Shown piece after piece: positions 27,601 through 35,994 of a stretch of DNA of 41,308 nt (positions are counted from its first letter, which is position 1; every line of letters begins with the position of its first letter). Both the position numbers and the translations under genes were made by a program. Origin of the DNA: an uncultured Akkermansia sp. (lineage in GTDB: Bacteria > Verrucomicrobiota > Verrucomicrobiia > Verrucomicrobiales > Akkermansiaceae); contig CANRLM010000011.1 of assembly GCA_947631435.1 (NCBI GenBank), positions 1 through 41,308 of the forward strand, given 5' to 3'. The notes under the pieces were generated by a model. It did not search any database. It saw only the letters and a list, made by a program, of their open reading frames with translations, and had not been told where the DNA came from.

Positions 27601-27891
27601 CCGGAGCTCGTCTCCGGTACGTTCGACCGCGTGCAGGTGCGGACAGATCACGCCGGAAAGCCTCAGGAAGCCCTCATCATCGACTACAAGACCGACCGCG
27701 TTACCAATGGCGATTCTGCGGGGTACACCGCCCTGCGCACTCGCCACGCGCCGCAGATGCGCGTTTACCGTCGCTATCTTGCAGAATCGCTGCATCTGGA
27801 GGAGACATCTGTGCGAGTGGCGCTGATCTCAGTGCCGCGCGACGGGGGAGATGCAAGCGTGCAGCTCTACTCCGCCGCGGAGTTGGAATGA
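24622..27891 (+). CDS. addA: AddA-like UvrD/Rep helicase-nuclease
   Basis: A 1089-residue protein with the full superfamily 1 helicase set: Walker A ASAGTGKT (K18), AVTFTRKAA, DEFQDTSPGQWE (Walker B), VVGDLKQSIYGFRGA, TLTNSRRS, then LTMHKSKGMEFD and LLYVAITRA. A C-terminal PD-(D/E)XK nuclease follows: FGTAVHALW, SGTFDRV (D1002) and IIDYKTD (D1021-x-K1023), then QMRVYRRYL. This matches AddA rather than RecB alone, since an AddB-like gene precedes it with ATGA overlap and no RecD-like gene is present. It unwinds and degrades DNA ends for recombination repair. The reading frame is open far upstream within addB, but ATG at 24622 is the start. Confidence 0.92.
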   Translation: MKPLVTGSYISASAGTGKTYQLTSRFLALLFLGAPISSLIAVTFTRKAAGEFRRRIFQALAEGTSYEMKSHAAGERNPVTARIWETWTHQEAPLYPSAIPFAIQAEKQGCFPENLPNLPAELRLDRDCYCRRLRELVTAGSRLHLSTLDSFFNMLLGTQCLALGVSEISPMEDADLQQAEKDALFATVSRLGTEKMRDILHNLRCNGSKILSALSVLVRSYNELLQDAGAAANNYARAFSLPDYTEKKELDQAGYRRDLLNLAKEFEEMGGDSLKVCRGRKKASTAIKALLEDKFSPLAYEDENWNDTPEAVKLREVLRELTDRKKTEILRDIQVKTRDLVSFLSSYTEIYRQTICESGRYSFADITRLASILLGGPHAPTRLAYLLDGQLDHWMLDEFQDTSPGQWETLLGPLTEVAQCESAVEEDPRGTTKRSLRVAERSLFVVGDLKQSIYGFRGASPQLFSDLAEKSPWKEVMLPRTLTNSRRSSPLIMRFVNLLFNAMEMDEEEKERYTDHSSDASKQGLPGYVEFSEVSKENYVRDSILPILQKLTVNGHPLPGRSIAIITRNNGESEEIAEILLREQPNLMIQVIKDIKSAVSSPLGQLLLSFFQWLLHPGITHWAALLNFSVLRGVLRIGKTNDATAARLHWLQMINAAGYAKTLRELFTYLPREETPEDFRTVREWENAALEFDKKGGSVRDWITFISELAHCAPGAPGFIHILTMHKSKGMEFDAVILPLTGTKGVDDTSKMSYYTNSRNEGFLLTLKQSDRSAWGAQLEPPVNEWKRKQLSEEQRLLYVAITRARYALYILLNEKARNNSLAGIIKNAEKGAGAEMQELLREGDSEWYLHLPKKKQNVEKGKMKEREQEKKQLGIPSVSRRVIRPSQLEPQRQVTADARASDGEVPATPHPVRSEREAAAFGTAVHALWEQIGWASSPQDLPAWVHSPQGEEQQTVVRALQRDDIRAILSCPAGERWQLYREQPFVFAAQDRPELVSGTFDRVQVRTDHAGKPQEALIIDYKTDRVTNGDSAGYTALRTRHAPQMRVYRRYLAESLHLEETSVRVALISVPRDGGDASVQLYSAAELE

Positions 27892-27978
27892 GGGAGATCG
27901 TTATCGCGATTTTTCCCATGCGCACGTGTGCGCCGCAAAATTGAATGCACGGATGCCGGAAAGGGGTCGGATTTCCCC

Positions 27979-28007
27979 TTGCGCGCGCGGACAGAGCATG
28001 ATACAAT
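27979..28007 (+). promoter_or_regulatory. Promoter upstream of metG
   Basis: TTGCGC, 17-nt spacer, TACAAT, with TG one base before the -10 (extended -10). The -10 ends 10 nt before the metG ATG, so the mRNA is predicted to be almost leaderless. A near-palindrome (GCGCAC/GTGCGC) lies at 27920-27933 upstream. Confidence 0.58.
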
Positions 28008-28017
28008 CCCCCGCGTC

Positions 28018-29625
28018 ATGTTCTACATCACCACCGCGATTGATTACACGAACGGATCTCCTCACATCGGCCATGCCTACGAAAAGGTACTGGCAGATGT
28101 TCTCGCGCGGTGGCATCGAATGTGCGGAGAAGAGACCTTTCTCCTGACAGGTGTGGATCAGCACGGACAGAAAGTCCAGCAGAAGGCAGAGGCGGCGGGC
28201 ATCTCGCCCCTGCAATTCGCACAGGATGTAACGCAAAAATTCACAGCACTCTGGAAACGCCTCGGCATCTCGTACGACGGCTGGGCAGCCACCACCGACC
28301 CGCGCCATGAGCTCTGCGTGCAGAAGATTCTCACCAACCTGCGCGATAGGGGGTGTCTGTACAAGAAAGCTTACAAGGGTTTCTATTCTGTGCGCCAGGA
28401 ACAATTCCTCACCGACAAGGAACGCGGAGAAGATGGTTCCTTTGGCCCCGAATGGGGAGAAGTAATCGAGCTGGAGGAGGAGAACTGGTACTTCAACCTC
28501 ACTGCTCACATCCCCTGGCTCAAGCAGTACGTGACGACTCACCCGGAGGTGGTCACTCCCGAATTCCGGAGGCAGGACCTCCTCATGGCCATTGATCGCG
28601 CGACGAATGATCTGTGCATCTCCCGTCCGAAAGAAAGGCTGTCGTGGGGCATTCCCCTGCCCTTTGACCCGGATTTCGTGACTTACGTGTGGTTCGATGC
28701 GCTCATCAACTACATCTCCTTCGCCGGATATCTGGCGGAAGGCGACGACACACTGCCGGACTTCTCGAAGCTCTGGCCGGCAGCGTGTGAGGTCATCGGC
28801 AAGGATATCCTCATTCCCGCGCACGGCATCTACTGGCTCTGCATGCTGCACGCCATGGGCTTCCCGGATGACCAGATGCCGCGTCTGCTGGTGCATGGCT
28901 GGCTGAACATCAAGGGCGAGAAGATGAGCAAGTCCCTCGGCAACATCGTGGACCCCAACGATCTGTGCGATCACTTCGGCGCGGAGGCTCTGCGCTACTA
29001 CATCGTGCGCGACACGAAGACCGGCTACGACAGCGATTATGATGTGGAACGCCTGCGCATGCTCTACAATACAGAGCTTGCCAACGACCTCGGCAACCTC
29101 GCGAACCGCTCGCTCAATATGTGTGTGCGCTACTGTGCCGGAGTGGTTCATACACCAAACGGAGATGATGAGCTCTCCGCCGACCTGCGCAAGAGCCTCG
29201 CAGCGGCAGAAAAAACTTTCGCCGAACAGATGAATGCCTACAACACCGCCGACGCCCTCGGCGCTCTGAACGCCCACGTGGGGTTGTGCAACGCATACAT
29301 CGAGCAAAAACAGCCGTGGTCCCTTGCGAAAGCCCCGGAGAAGGCAGAAGAGCTGCAGCGTGTGCTCTACCACTTGCTGGAAAGCGTGGCGCACGTGAGC
29401 TACCTGCTTGGCTGTGTGCTTCCGGATGCCTCGGCGCGCCTGCTGGCTCAGCTTCAAGTAGATGCTACCGTCCTCACCCCGCAAACGCTGGCGTGGGGGG
29501 TGCTGAAAGAGGGGCATGAAGTACAGGCGCCGAGTCCGGTGTTCCCGCGCATTCTCACGGAAGAAGAGAAAGCAAAGATGGCAGCCAGGATCTCTGCAAA
29601 GGCAGCAAAACCCCGGAAATCGTAA
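28018..29625 (+). CDS. metG: Methionine--tRNA ligase
   Basis: A 535-residue class I aminoacyl-tRNA synthetase. HIGH is at 16-19 and KMSKS at 302-306, with the MetRS-specific GVDQHG, WFDALINYI and GKDILIPAHGIYW blocks between. It charges tRNA-Met with methionine. The C-terminal EMAP/Trbp111-like tRNA-binding domain seen in many bacterial MetRS is absent; the protein ends with a basic tail. The zinc knuckle in the connective peptide is also lost: where related enzymes read YC-x2-C the sequence is YSVRQE (S124), and no CP-x-HG partner follows. ATG at 28018 gives the correct N-terminal strand. Confidence 0.96.
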   Translation: MFYITTAIDYTNGSPHIGHAYEKVLADVLARWHRMCGEETFLLTGVDQHGQKVQQKAEAAGISPLQFAQDVTQKFTALWKRLGISYDGWAATTDPRHELCVQKILTNLRDRGCLYKKAYKGFYSVRQEQFLTDKERGEDGSFGPEWGEVIELEEENWYFNLTAHIPWLKQYVTTHPEVVTPEFRRQDLLMAIDRATNDLCISRPKERLSWGIPLPFDPDFVTYVWFDALINYISFAGYLAEGDDTLPDFSKLWPAACEVIGKDILIPAHGIYWLCMLHAMGFPDDQMPRLLVHGWLNIKGEKMSKSLGNIVDPNDLCDHFGAEALRYYIVRDTKTGYDSDYDVERLRMLYNTELANDLGNLANRSLNMCVRYCAGVVHTPNGDDELSADLRKSLAAAEKTFAEQMNAYNTADALGALNAHVGLCNAYIEQKQPWSLAKAPEKAEELQRVLYHLLESVAHVSYLLGCVLPDASARLLAQLQVDATVLTPQTLAWGVLKEGHEVQAPSPVFPRILTEEEKAKMAARISAKAAKPRKS

Positions 29626-29659
29626 AACCTTTCACCTACTCAACTCACCACACCATACT

Positions 29660-30583
29660 ATGAAAGTACTCATCACCGGCGGCGCCGGATTCATCGGTTC
29701 CCACATTGCGGAGCACTACCAGAACAAGGCGGAAGAAATCCGCGTACTCGACAACCTGCGCACAGGTTACAAAAAGAACCTTGATGGCCTGCGCGTGACC
29801 TTCATCGAAGGAAGCATCACCGACCGCGACCTCGTGCGTCAGGCCGTGCAGGGGGTGGACTACATCTTCCACATGGCCGCGCTCGTGTCAGTGCCGGAGA
29901 GCATGAGCAAGATTCGCGAAACAATCGATCTGAATGTGAATGGTTTGCTTACGGTGCTGGAAGAAGCTTCCGCCGCGGGCGTGAAAAAGGTAGTTTTGGC
30001 GTCCTCCGCCGCCATTTACGGGGACAACCCGATCGTGCCGAAGGTGGAGACCATGTACCCGGAACCGAAAAGTCCGTATGGCATCACGAAACTGGACGGC
30101 GAATACTACATGGAGATGTTCCGCACCACCGGTAAAATCAACACCGGCTGCTGCCGTTTCTTCAACGTTTTCGGTCCTCGCCAGGATCCGAAAGGCGCCT
30201 ACGCCGCCGCCGTCCCCATTTTCATGGAGAGAGCCCTCAAGGGCGAAGATATCACCGTCTACGGTGACGGAGAACAGACGCGAGATTTCATTTACGTGAA
30301 GGACATCGTGGGAGCGCTCACCTACGTGGCCGAGCATCCGGAGGTCACAGGCGTGAACAACGTGGGCTACGGCGGTCAGATCACGATCAACAGGCTCGCG
30401 GAAATCATCGTGGCCGCCGCCGGCTCAAAGAGCAAAATCATGCACCTTCCTGAGCGTCCCGGCGATGTGAAGCACTCCCGCGCCTGCGCCGACAAACTGC
30501 TCGCTGCCGGCTGGAAGCCGCAGCACTCCCTGGAGGAAGGGCTCAAGACCACGCTGGAGTACTTCCGCAGTGTCACCAGATAA
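29660..30583 (+). CDS. NAD-dependent sugar-nucleotide epimerase/dehydratase (extended SDR)
   Basis: A 307-residue extended short-chain dehydrogenase. The NAD site is GGAGFIG (residues 7-13), followed by the HMAALVSVPESM loop, ASSAAIYGD with the catalytic Ser/Thr region, and the Y140-x3-K144 pair in SPYGITK. The segment NVFGPRQDP and the later DFIYVKDIV are typical of UDP-GlcNAc/UDP-Glc C4-epimerases of the WbpP/GalE type. Probably makes precursors for surface polysaccharides; the exact sugar is open. It starts 34 nt after metG, with no Shine-Dalgarno sequence. Confidence 0.9.
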   Translation: MKVLITGGAGFIGSHIAEHYQNKAEEIRVLDNLRTGYKKNLDGLRVTFIEGSITDRDLVRQAVQGVDYIFHMAALVSVPESMSKIRETIDLNVNGLLTVLEEASAAGVKKVVLASSAAIYGDNPIVPKVETMYPEPKSPYGITKLDGEYYMEMFRTTGKINTGCCRFFNVFGPRQDPKGAYAAAVPIFMERALKGEDITVYGDGEQTRDFIYVKDIVGALTYVAEHPEVTGVNNVGYGGQITINRLAEIIVAAAGSKSKIMHLPERPGDVKHSRACADKLLAAGWKPQHSLEEGLKTTLEYFRSVTR

Positions 30584-30593
30584 TTCCCCTGCT

Positions 30594-31292
30594 ATGTGCG
30601 GTTACGCGGGCGAGGATTCAACACCCCTTCGGGCGGCGGATCTCGCCCGTCTCGCTTCTGAGCGCGCCGCACAGCTTCGTGCGAAGGGGGAAGAAATATC
30701 TCCCGTCGTCTCTCCCACCCGCAAACTTGCGGAAAACTTTTGGGGCAGCGCATGGATGTGCCATCTTGCCCTCTGCGAAGAAGGAGGATTCGCCCTTTCG
30801 CCCGGGCGCACCCTTCTGCGCCACGGCTGTGTGCTGGATCTGCACATAGCCCCCGGTTCTATCCGTGCCCTCATCTCCGCCCGGTATCTCTACGAAGTGC
30901 AGCTCTCCCTCTCCCCTCTCTCCGATGAGCAGGCAGAGACGCTCCGCGCTGCCTGTGCGGGCAACGTTGGTTCGCTCGTTGCCTTGCTGGAGGGGAAGGC
31001 GAATGCCGATCTTCTGCACACTCTCTGCGACGCAGAAACCGGTCTGCTCCCCAATCCGGGGGATTGGAAAATGAGCTGCTCCTGCCCGGATTGGTCCACC
31101 CCCTGCCCCCACGCCGCCGCTGCCATCTACGCCGCCGGTGTCCTCATCGATCGCGATCCCTCGCTCCTCTTCACGCTGCGCTCGCTGGATCCCGCCCTCC
31201 TCATCGCCCCGCCCGCAACTTCCGCCGCCGATTCCTCTCCCCTCGATCCCTCTTCCCTCGAAAAAACTTTCGGCATCTCCCTCGATCTCTGA
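30594..31292 (+). CDS. SWIM zinc-finger protein
   Basis: A 232-residue protein. The C-terminal third carries the SWIM zinc motif CSCPDWSTPCPH (CxCxnCxH) followed by an Ala-rich helix. The N-terminal part has ENFWGSAWMCHL and a VLDLHIAPGSIRALI strand pair, as in bacterial SWIM proteins that are often encoded beside SNF2-type helicases. No such helicase is next to it here. SWIM domains bind DNA or proteins; the role is unknown. A GTG at 30570, inside the end of the epimerase gene, would add 8 residues; the ATG at 30594 is preferred. Confidence 0.87.
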   Translation: MCGYAGEDSTPLRAADLARLASERAAQLRAKGEEISPVVSPTRKLAENFWGSAWMCHLALCEEGGFALSPGRTLLRHGCVLDLHIAPGSIRALISARYLYEVQLSLSPLSDEQAETLRAACAGNVGSLVALLEGKANADLLHTLCDAETGLLPNPGDWKMSCSCPDWSTPCPHAAAAIYAAGVLIDRDPSLLFTLRSLDPALLIAPPATSAADSSPLDPSSLEKTFGISLDL

Positions 31293-31499
31293 TTAAGCTG
31301 GCGAGCCGGAGGTTCGGGATTTGCGAAGCGTTCGGCCCCGCTATTGCTCCGCAAAAAACCGCGCAAGCACGCTGGCTCAATACTTCGCACCTCATAATTC
31401 GGACTTCTGTCCAATCGATAATTCCTTTGTTCTCTTTTTCCTCGTTCGGCGCTCTCATTTTTGTCCGATTGCGGATCCGCATTGTTGCCCTGTTTTTTC

Positions 31500-31528
31500 T
31501 TTACTTCTACGGAGGGAGCGGCTAGACT
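31500..31528 (+). promoter_or_regulatory. Possible promoter of the secreted unknown gene
   Basis: TTTACT, 17-nt spacer, TAGACT; the -10 ends 7 nt before the ATG at 31536. The -10 matches the consensus at four of six positions. The 243-nt gap before this gene holds no other gene; it is T-rich in its second half. Confidence 0.42.
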
Positions 31529-31535
31529 GTCGAAT

Positions 31536-32339
31536 ATGAATCGTAAAAGTATAATGGGTATAGTTGCCTTTTTGGCATTGCTGTCCGCCCCGATAAATGG
31601 TCAGGATGTTGTTCAACCGGACGCAACGTCTGCAGCGGTGGAGCAACAAAAGACGGGGAGTGTTTCCGAGGAGATCAAGTTAATGGGGAAACTACTGAAA
31701 GAAGTTCGCGAAGTGCTGTCAACCATTCAGGGTGCGGAGGGGGCTGTTGACAAAGTAGAGGTCGTGCGCGAGAAGTTCTTGCATATCGACGAATGGGCTA
31801 GCGAGGTTCACGGTGGGCTATCGCCGCAGGACGAGGAATTGTTGACGTCGTTGACTCTTGAAATCGGACAGGAACTCAAACGCCTCGCCGAACACGATTG
31901 CTACGGCGTTGAAGAGGTGGAGAAGATGGTGAATGGAATGTCCTCCTTTTTTAACTTGGACGCTCTGACACCACCTCCGGCTACGGCGACAGATGAACAA
32001 CGAGAGCAGATCAGCAAGCGACTGACCGAAAGAATGAAGCGGATAGCCTCCTACATTGCAGAGGTTGCAACGGGCGGATTGGGTTTGACTCGGGAATCAG
32101 CGTGGGTGATGAAAGGGAATACCGCTAAGGTTGTTTCCGAGGAATATGCGGTGCTGGGTATGTTGGGATTTTCGCGACCGGAATCGCAGTCCTTGATGAA
32201 AAACGATGGTAAAGTTTATGATGTCCAGCATTTGATCACGAAGGTGGAAGGAGGAAAGAAGGTCAAGATTGAAATGTGGTTCGATATTACAGCATACTGG
32301 AATAATCCTAATAAATTTGAAGACGACAGCAACGAATAG
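31536..32339 (+). CDS. Secreted protein of unknown function
   Basis: A 267-residue protein with a clear signal peptide (basic MNRK, then hydrophobic to about residue 21, ending APINGQ). The mature part is mostly charged and predicted helical (KLLKEVREVLSTIQG, EIGQELKRLAEH, KRLTERMKRIASYIAEV) with a more mixed C terminus. I recognise no family. Its base composition looks more A/T-rich than its neighbours, with more AAG/GAA/ATT codons. It lies between the SWIM gene and a decayed leuB fragment, so recent acquisition is possible. An in-frame upstream extension exists, but ATG at 31536 gives the signal peptide. Confidence 0.78.
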   Translation: MNRKSIMGIVAFLALLSAPINGQDVVQPDATSAAVEQQKTGSVSEEIKLMGKLLKEVREVLSTIQGAEGAVDKVEVVREKFLHIDEWASEVHGGLSPQDEELLTSLTLEIGQELKRLAEHDCYGVEEVEKMVNGMSSFFNLDALTPPPATATDEQREQISKRLTERMKRIASYIAEVATGGLGLTRESAWVMKGNTAKVVSEEYAVLGMLGFSRPESQSLMKNDGKVYDVQHLITKVEGGKKVKIEMWFDITAYWNNPNKFEDDSNE

Positions 32340-32340
32340 A

Positions 32341-32675
<335 letters not shown>

Positions 32676-32718
32676 AGCGCGTGCCCGCAGGTACGGGAAA
32701 TTCTAGCAGAGAAAAGGT

Positions 32719-35700
32719 ATGATCAAGTGGATACTCAACAAGATCGTCGGGTCAAAAAATCAGCGTGAATTGAGACGACTGCGACCGGTCGTGAAAAAAA
32801 TCCTGGACCAGGAGACGGCGTGGAAGGACAAGGATGAGACCTTTTTGAAGGACAAAACTCGCGAGTGGCAGCAGTACCTGCACCGCTTCACTCCCCTGGA
32901 TATGCCGCCGCGCGGTATCATCATGGCAGCAGAGAAAGATGACCTGGAAAAGTACGCGGACGTGCTCAACAAGCGTTTTGAGAGTCTGAAAGACTTGTTC
33001 CCCAAGCTGCCGCACGTGGAAGCGGAGGCGCAGTCCATCGAAGCTGGAAAGAAAGCTTTTTTGGAAATCGAACCGAAGTTTGACAAACTGCGCGCAAAGT
33101 ACCTGGAAACCATCCTGCCCCAGGCTTTTGCAGCGGTCAAACTCGCGTCGAGGCTGCTCTGCGGGCGCACCATCGACGTCTGCGGCACCCCGGTGGAGTG
33201 GAACATGGTGCACTTCGATGTGCAATTATTGGGCGGTGTAGCTCTGCACCGCGGCTTCATCGCAGAGATGGCGACGGGTGAAGGCAAGACGCTGGTAGCA
33301 ACGCTGCCGGTGTATCTCAACGCGCTCACCGGGCTCGGGGTGCACGTGGTAACTGTCAACGACTATCTGGCTCGCCGCGACTCCATGTGGATGGGCGCCC
33401 TCTTCAATTTTCTGGGACTCACGGTTGGCTGCATCCAAAGCATGATGCCCAATGATCTGCGGCGCTCTCAATACGCCTGCGACATCACCTACGGAACCAA
33501 TGCGGAATTCGGCTTCGATTACCTGCGGGATAACGGCATGGCCTCCACGCGCGAAGCGCAGGTGCAGCGCGGGCACTACTTCGCCATCATCGATGAGGTA
33601 GACTCCATCCTCATCGATGAAGCGCGCACGCCGCTCATCATCTCAGGTCCTGCCGTGGTGGAAACGGAGCAACAGTATGACAAACTCAAACCGGCTATCG
33701 AAAATGTCGTAAAGGCTCAGGTGGAGCTCTGCAACAACCTCATGAGCCAGGCCATGGAGTACGCGAAGCAGGGCGACACAAACGCCGCCGGGCGCTGCCT
33801 CTACAAAGTCAAACTCGGCATGCCGAGAAACCGTGCCTTCCTCCGCTCGCAGCAGGATCCTGAATACCGCCGCATGGTCGAAAAATACGAGCTCGTCACC
33901 CTGCAGGATCCGCGCAAACTTGAACTCTTCAAGCTGAAGGAAGAGCTTTACTTCAGCGTGGATGAAAAGACCCATGACGCGGATCTCATGGAGAAGGGGC
34001 GCCAGCTCATCAGCCCCGGGCACCCGGAACATTTCGTCCTGCCTGACATCGGCACAGAATTCGTCAACATCGACGAGAATACTCAGCTCTCCGACCTCGA
34101 AAAGGAAAGGAAAAAGCAGGCTCTCATCAAAAAACTTGAGGAAACGAGCGTGCGCCTGCATACCACCAGCCAGCTGCTGAAAGCCTACACCATCTATGAG
34201 AAGGATAAGGAATACGTGGTGAAGGAGGGCAAGATCATCATCATCGACCAGAATACCGGGCGGGAAATGCCCGGTCGCCGCTGGAGCGAGGGGCTGCACC
34301 AGGCGGTCGAGGCCAAGGAAAACGTGGAGGTGGAGGCAGAGAACATGACCTACGCCACCATCACCATCCAGAACTACTTCCGCCTGTACTCGCGCCTCGC
34401 CGGCATGACCGGCACAGCCGAAACTGAAGCGGCAGAGTTCCATGACATCTACCGCCTGGATGTGCTCCCCATCCCGACGAATAAGCCCTGCATCCGCGAG
34501 GACTTCAACGACCTCATCTTCAAGAGCCGTCGTGAAAAGTTCAACGCCGTTGTCGCAAAGATTGTGGAACTGCACAAGAAGGGGCAGCCCGTACTGGTGG
34601 GAACCGCGAGCGTGGACGCTTCCGAAACGCTTTCGCGCATGCTCAAGATCAGTAAAATCCCCCACGAGGTCCTCAACGCCAAAAACCACCAGCGCGAAGC
34701 CGAAATCATCGCTCTCGCCGGACAGCACGGCGCTGTCACCGTCTCCACCAACATGGCCGGCCGCGGCACGGATATCAAGCTCGGCGACGGCGTGGCCGAG
34801 ATCGGTGGGCTCTTTGTGCTGGGCACTGAGCGGTATGAATCCCGTCGCATCGACCGCCAGCTGCGCGGCCGCTGTTCCCGTCAGGGCGACCCCGGCGCTT
34901 CGCAGTTCTTCCTCTCGTTTGAGGATGATCTCATGCGCAACTTCGGCGGCAGTGAGCGCATGACGCGCATCATGGATCGCTTCGGCATGGAGGAAGGCGA
35001 GGCTGTGGAAAATCGCCTCATGAACAAGGTCATCGAGGGCGCGCAAAAGCGTGTGGAGCAACGCAACTACATCTGGCGTAAGCACGTGTTGGACTACGAC
35101 GATGTCATGAACCAGCAGCGCACCATCGTGTACGCCATGCGAAACGATGCCCTGCTCTGCGAAGAACCTCGCATCATGATCTACGAAATCCTCGATGAGG
35201 CCGTTCGCGCCAAGTGTGACGATACCATCGCCGATGAGCACGACGGCACGGTGCACGCCAGAAACCTGCTGCAGTGGGCGAACAACACCTTCCCGACCGG
35301 CTGGGCCGACGAAGACTCCCTGCTGGAGGGAAAAACTGCCGCGGAGGCTGCTGAGATCATCTGCTCCCGCGTGAAGGAACTCTACGAAAGAAAAATCTCC
35401 GGCGAGCGACCGGATTACGTGGACCGCACAGAGCGTTCCCTTATGCTGCAGGCCATCGATAAAATGTGGCAGAGGCACATCAACGACATGGACGCCCTGC
35501 GGGAAGGGGTGCGCCTGCGCGCCCAGGGTCAGCGCGACCCCCTCGTGGAGTATAAGAGAGAAGCGTACGGTCTCTTTGAAACGCTCATGCAGGAGATCCA
35601 GCAGGAAATTATCTCCCAGCTCTTCTACACCACCACGAACCTCAGTGCCTTTGAGGATTTCCTCGCCTCCCTGCCCTCCCTGGAGAGTGAAACGGACCCC

Positions 35701-35973
35701 GAAGGCGCCGCCCTGCTCAACAATCAGGATCTCCTCTCCACCCTGCGTGAGCGGTTGCGCCTCTTCCACGAGCAGGAGCAACTGGCTTCCGCCGACGAAG
35801 CGGATTCCGCCGTCTCCGGCGCCTTGCCGGAAGGTGCGCCCATCTCAGAGAAAAAGGCTAAACTGCACCACGGCAAAAAGAAAATCGTGAGCATCGGCCC
35901 GGGCAAGAAGCAAACTGCCGGAAAGAGAAAACCCCCGGTGTACCGCCCGGATGACGCCGGCCCTTCTCTCTGA
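32719..35973 (+). CDS. secA: Protein translocase subunit SecA
   Basis: A 1084-residue ATPase that drives preproteins through SecYEG. Walker A is ATGEGKT with K190, then VTVNDYLARRD, the DEVDSILIDEARTPLIISG block, AGMTGTAETEA, and STNMAGRGTDIKL with GTERYESRRIDRQLRGR. The P-loop lies about 80 residues further in than in E. coli (K108). Extra sequence is visible at about 60-125 and about 145-157, before HFDVQLLGG. Another insertion (about 325-420) separates the two halves of the first nucleotide-binding domain. The C-terminal zinc-binding CxCx8C(H/C) motif is absent; the tail is basic. Similar long forms are known in Verrucomicrobia and Chlamydiae (recalled). Confidence 0.96.
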   Translation: MIKWILNKIVGSKNQRELRRLRPVVKKILDQETAWKDKDETFLKDKTREWQQYLHRFTPLDMPPRGIIMAAEKDDLEKYADVLNKRFESLKDLFPKLPHVEAEAQSIEAGKKAFLEIEPKFDKLRAKYLETILPQAFAAVKLASRLLCGRTIDVCGTPVEWNMVHFDVQLLGGVALHRGFIAEMATGEGKTLVATLPVYLNALTGLGVHVVTVNDYLARRDSMWMGALFNFLGLTVGCIQSMMPNDLRRSQYACDITYGTNAEFGFDYLRDNGMASTREAQVQRGHYFAIIDEVDSILIDEARTPLIISGPAVVETEQQYDKLKPAIENVVKAQVELCNNLMSQAMEYAKQGDTNAAGRCLYKVKLGMPRNRAFLRSQQDPEYRRMVEKYELVTLQDPRKLELFKLKEELYFSVDEKTHDADLMEKGRQLISPGHPEHFVLPDIGTEFVNIDENTQLSDLEKERKKQALIKKLEETSVRLHTTSQLLKAYTIYEKDKEYVVKEGKIIIIDQNTGREMPGRRWSEGLHQAVEAKENVEVEAENMTYATITIQNYFRLYSRLAGMTGTAETEAAEFHDIYRLDVLPIPTNKPCIREDFNDLIFKSRREKFNAVVAKIVELHKKGQPVLVGTASVDASETLSRMLKISKIPHEVLNAKNHQREAEIIALAGQHGAVTVSTNMAGRGTDIKLGDGVAEIGGLFVLGTERYESRRIDRQLRGRCSRQGDPGASQFFLSFEDDLMRNFGGSERMTRIMDRFGMEEGEAVENRLMNKVIEGAQKRVEQRNYIWRKHVLDYDDVMNQQRTIVYAMRNDALLCEEPRIMIYEILDEAVRAKCDDTIADEHDGTVHARNLLQWANNTFPTGWADEDSLLEGKTAAEAAEIICSRVKELYERKISGERPDYVDRTERSLMLQAIDKMWQRHINDMDALREGVRLRAQGQRDPLVEYKREAYGLFETLMQEIQQEIISQLFYTTTNLSAFEDFLASLPSLESETDPEGAALLNNQDLLSTLRERLRLFHEQEQLASADEADSAVSGALPEGAPISEKKAKLHHGKKKIVSIGPGKKQTAGKRKPPVYRPDDAGPSL

Positions 35974-35994
35974 TTCCTCCGCCTCTCCCCCGGC

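Noticed and set aside
25828..27795. 655-residue minus-strand open frame opposite addA
   Set aside because: It lies entirely inside the addA gene, which has all helicase and nuclease motifs; antisense shadow.
33643..35781. 712-residue minus-strand open frame opposite secA
   Set aside because: Shadow of secA; hydrophobic, repetitive translation and no start signals.
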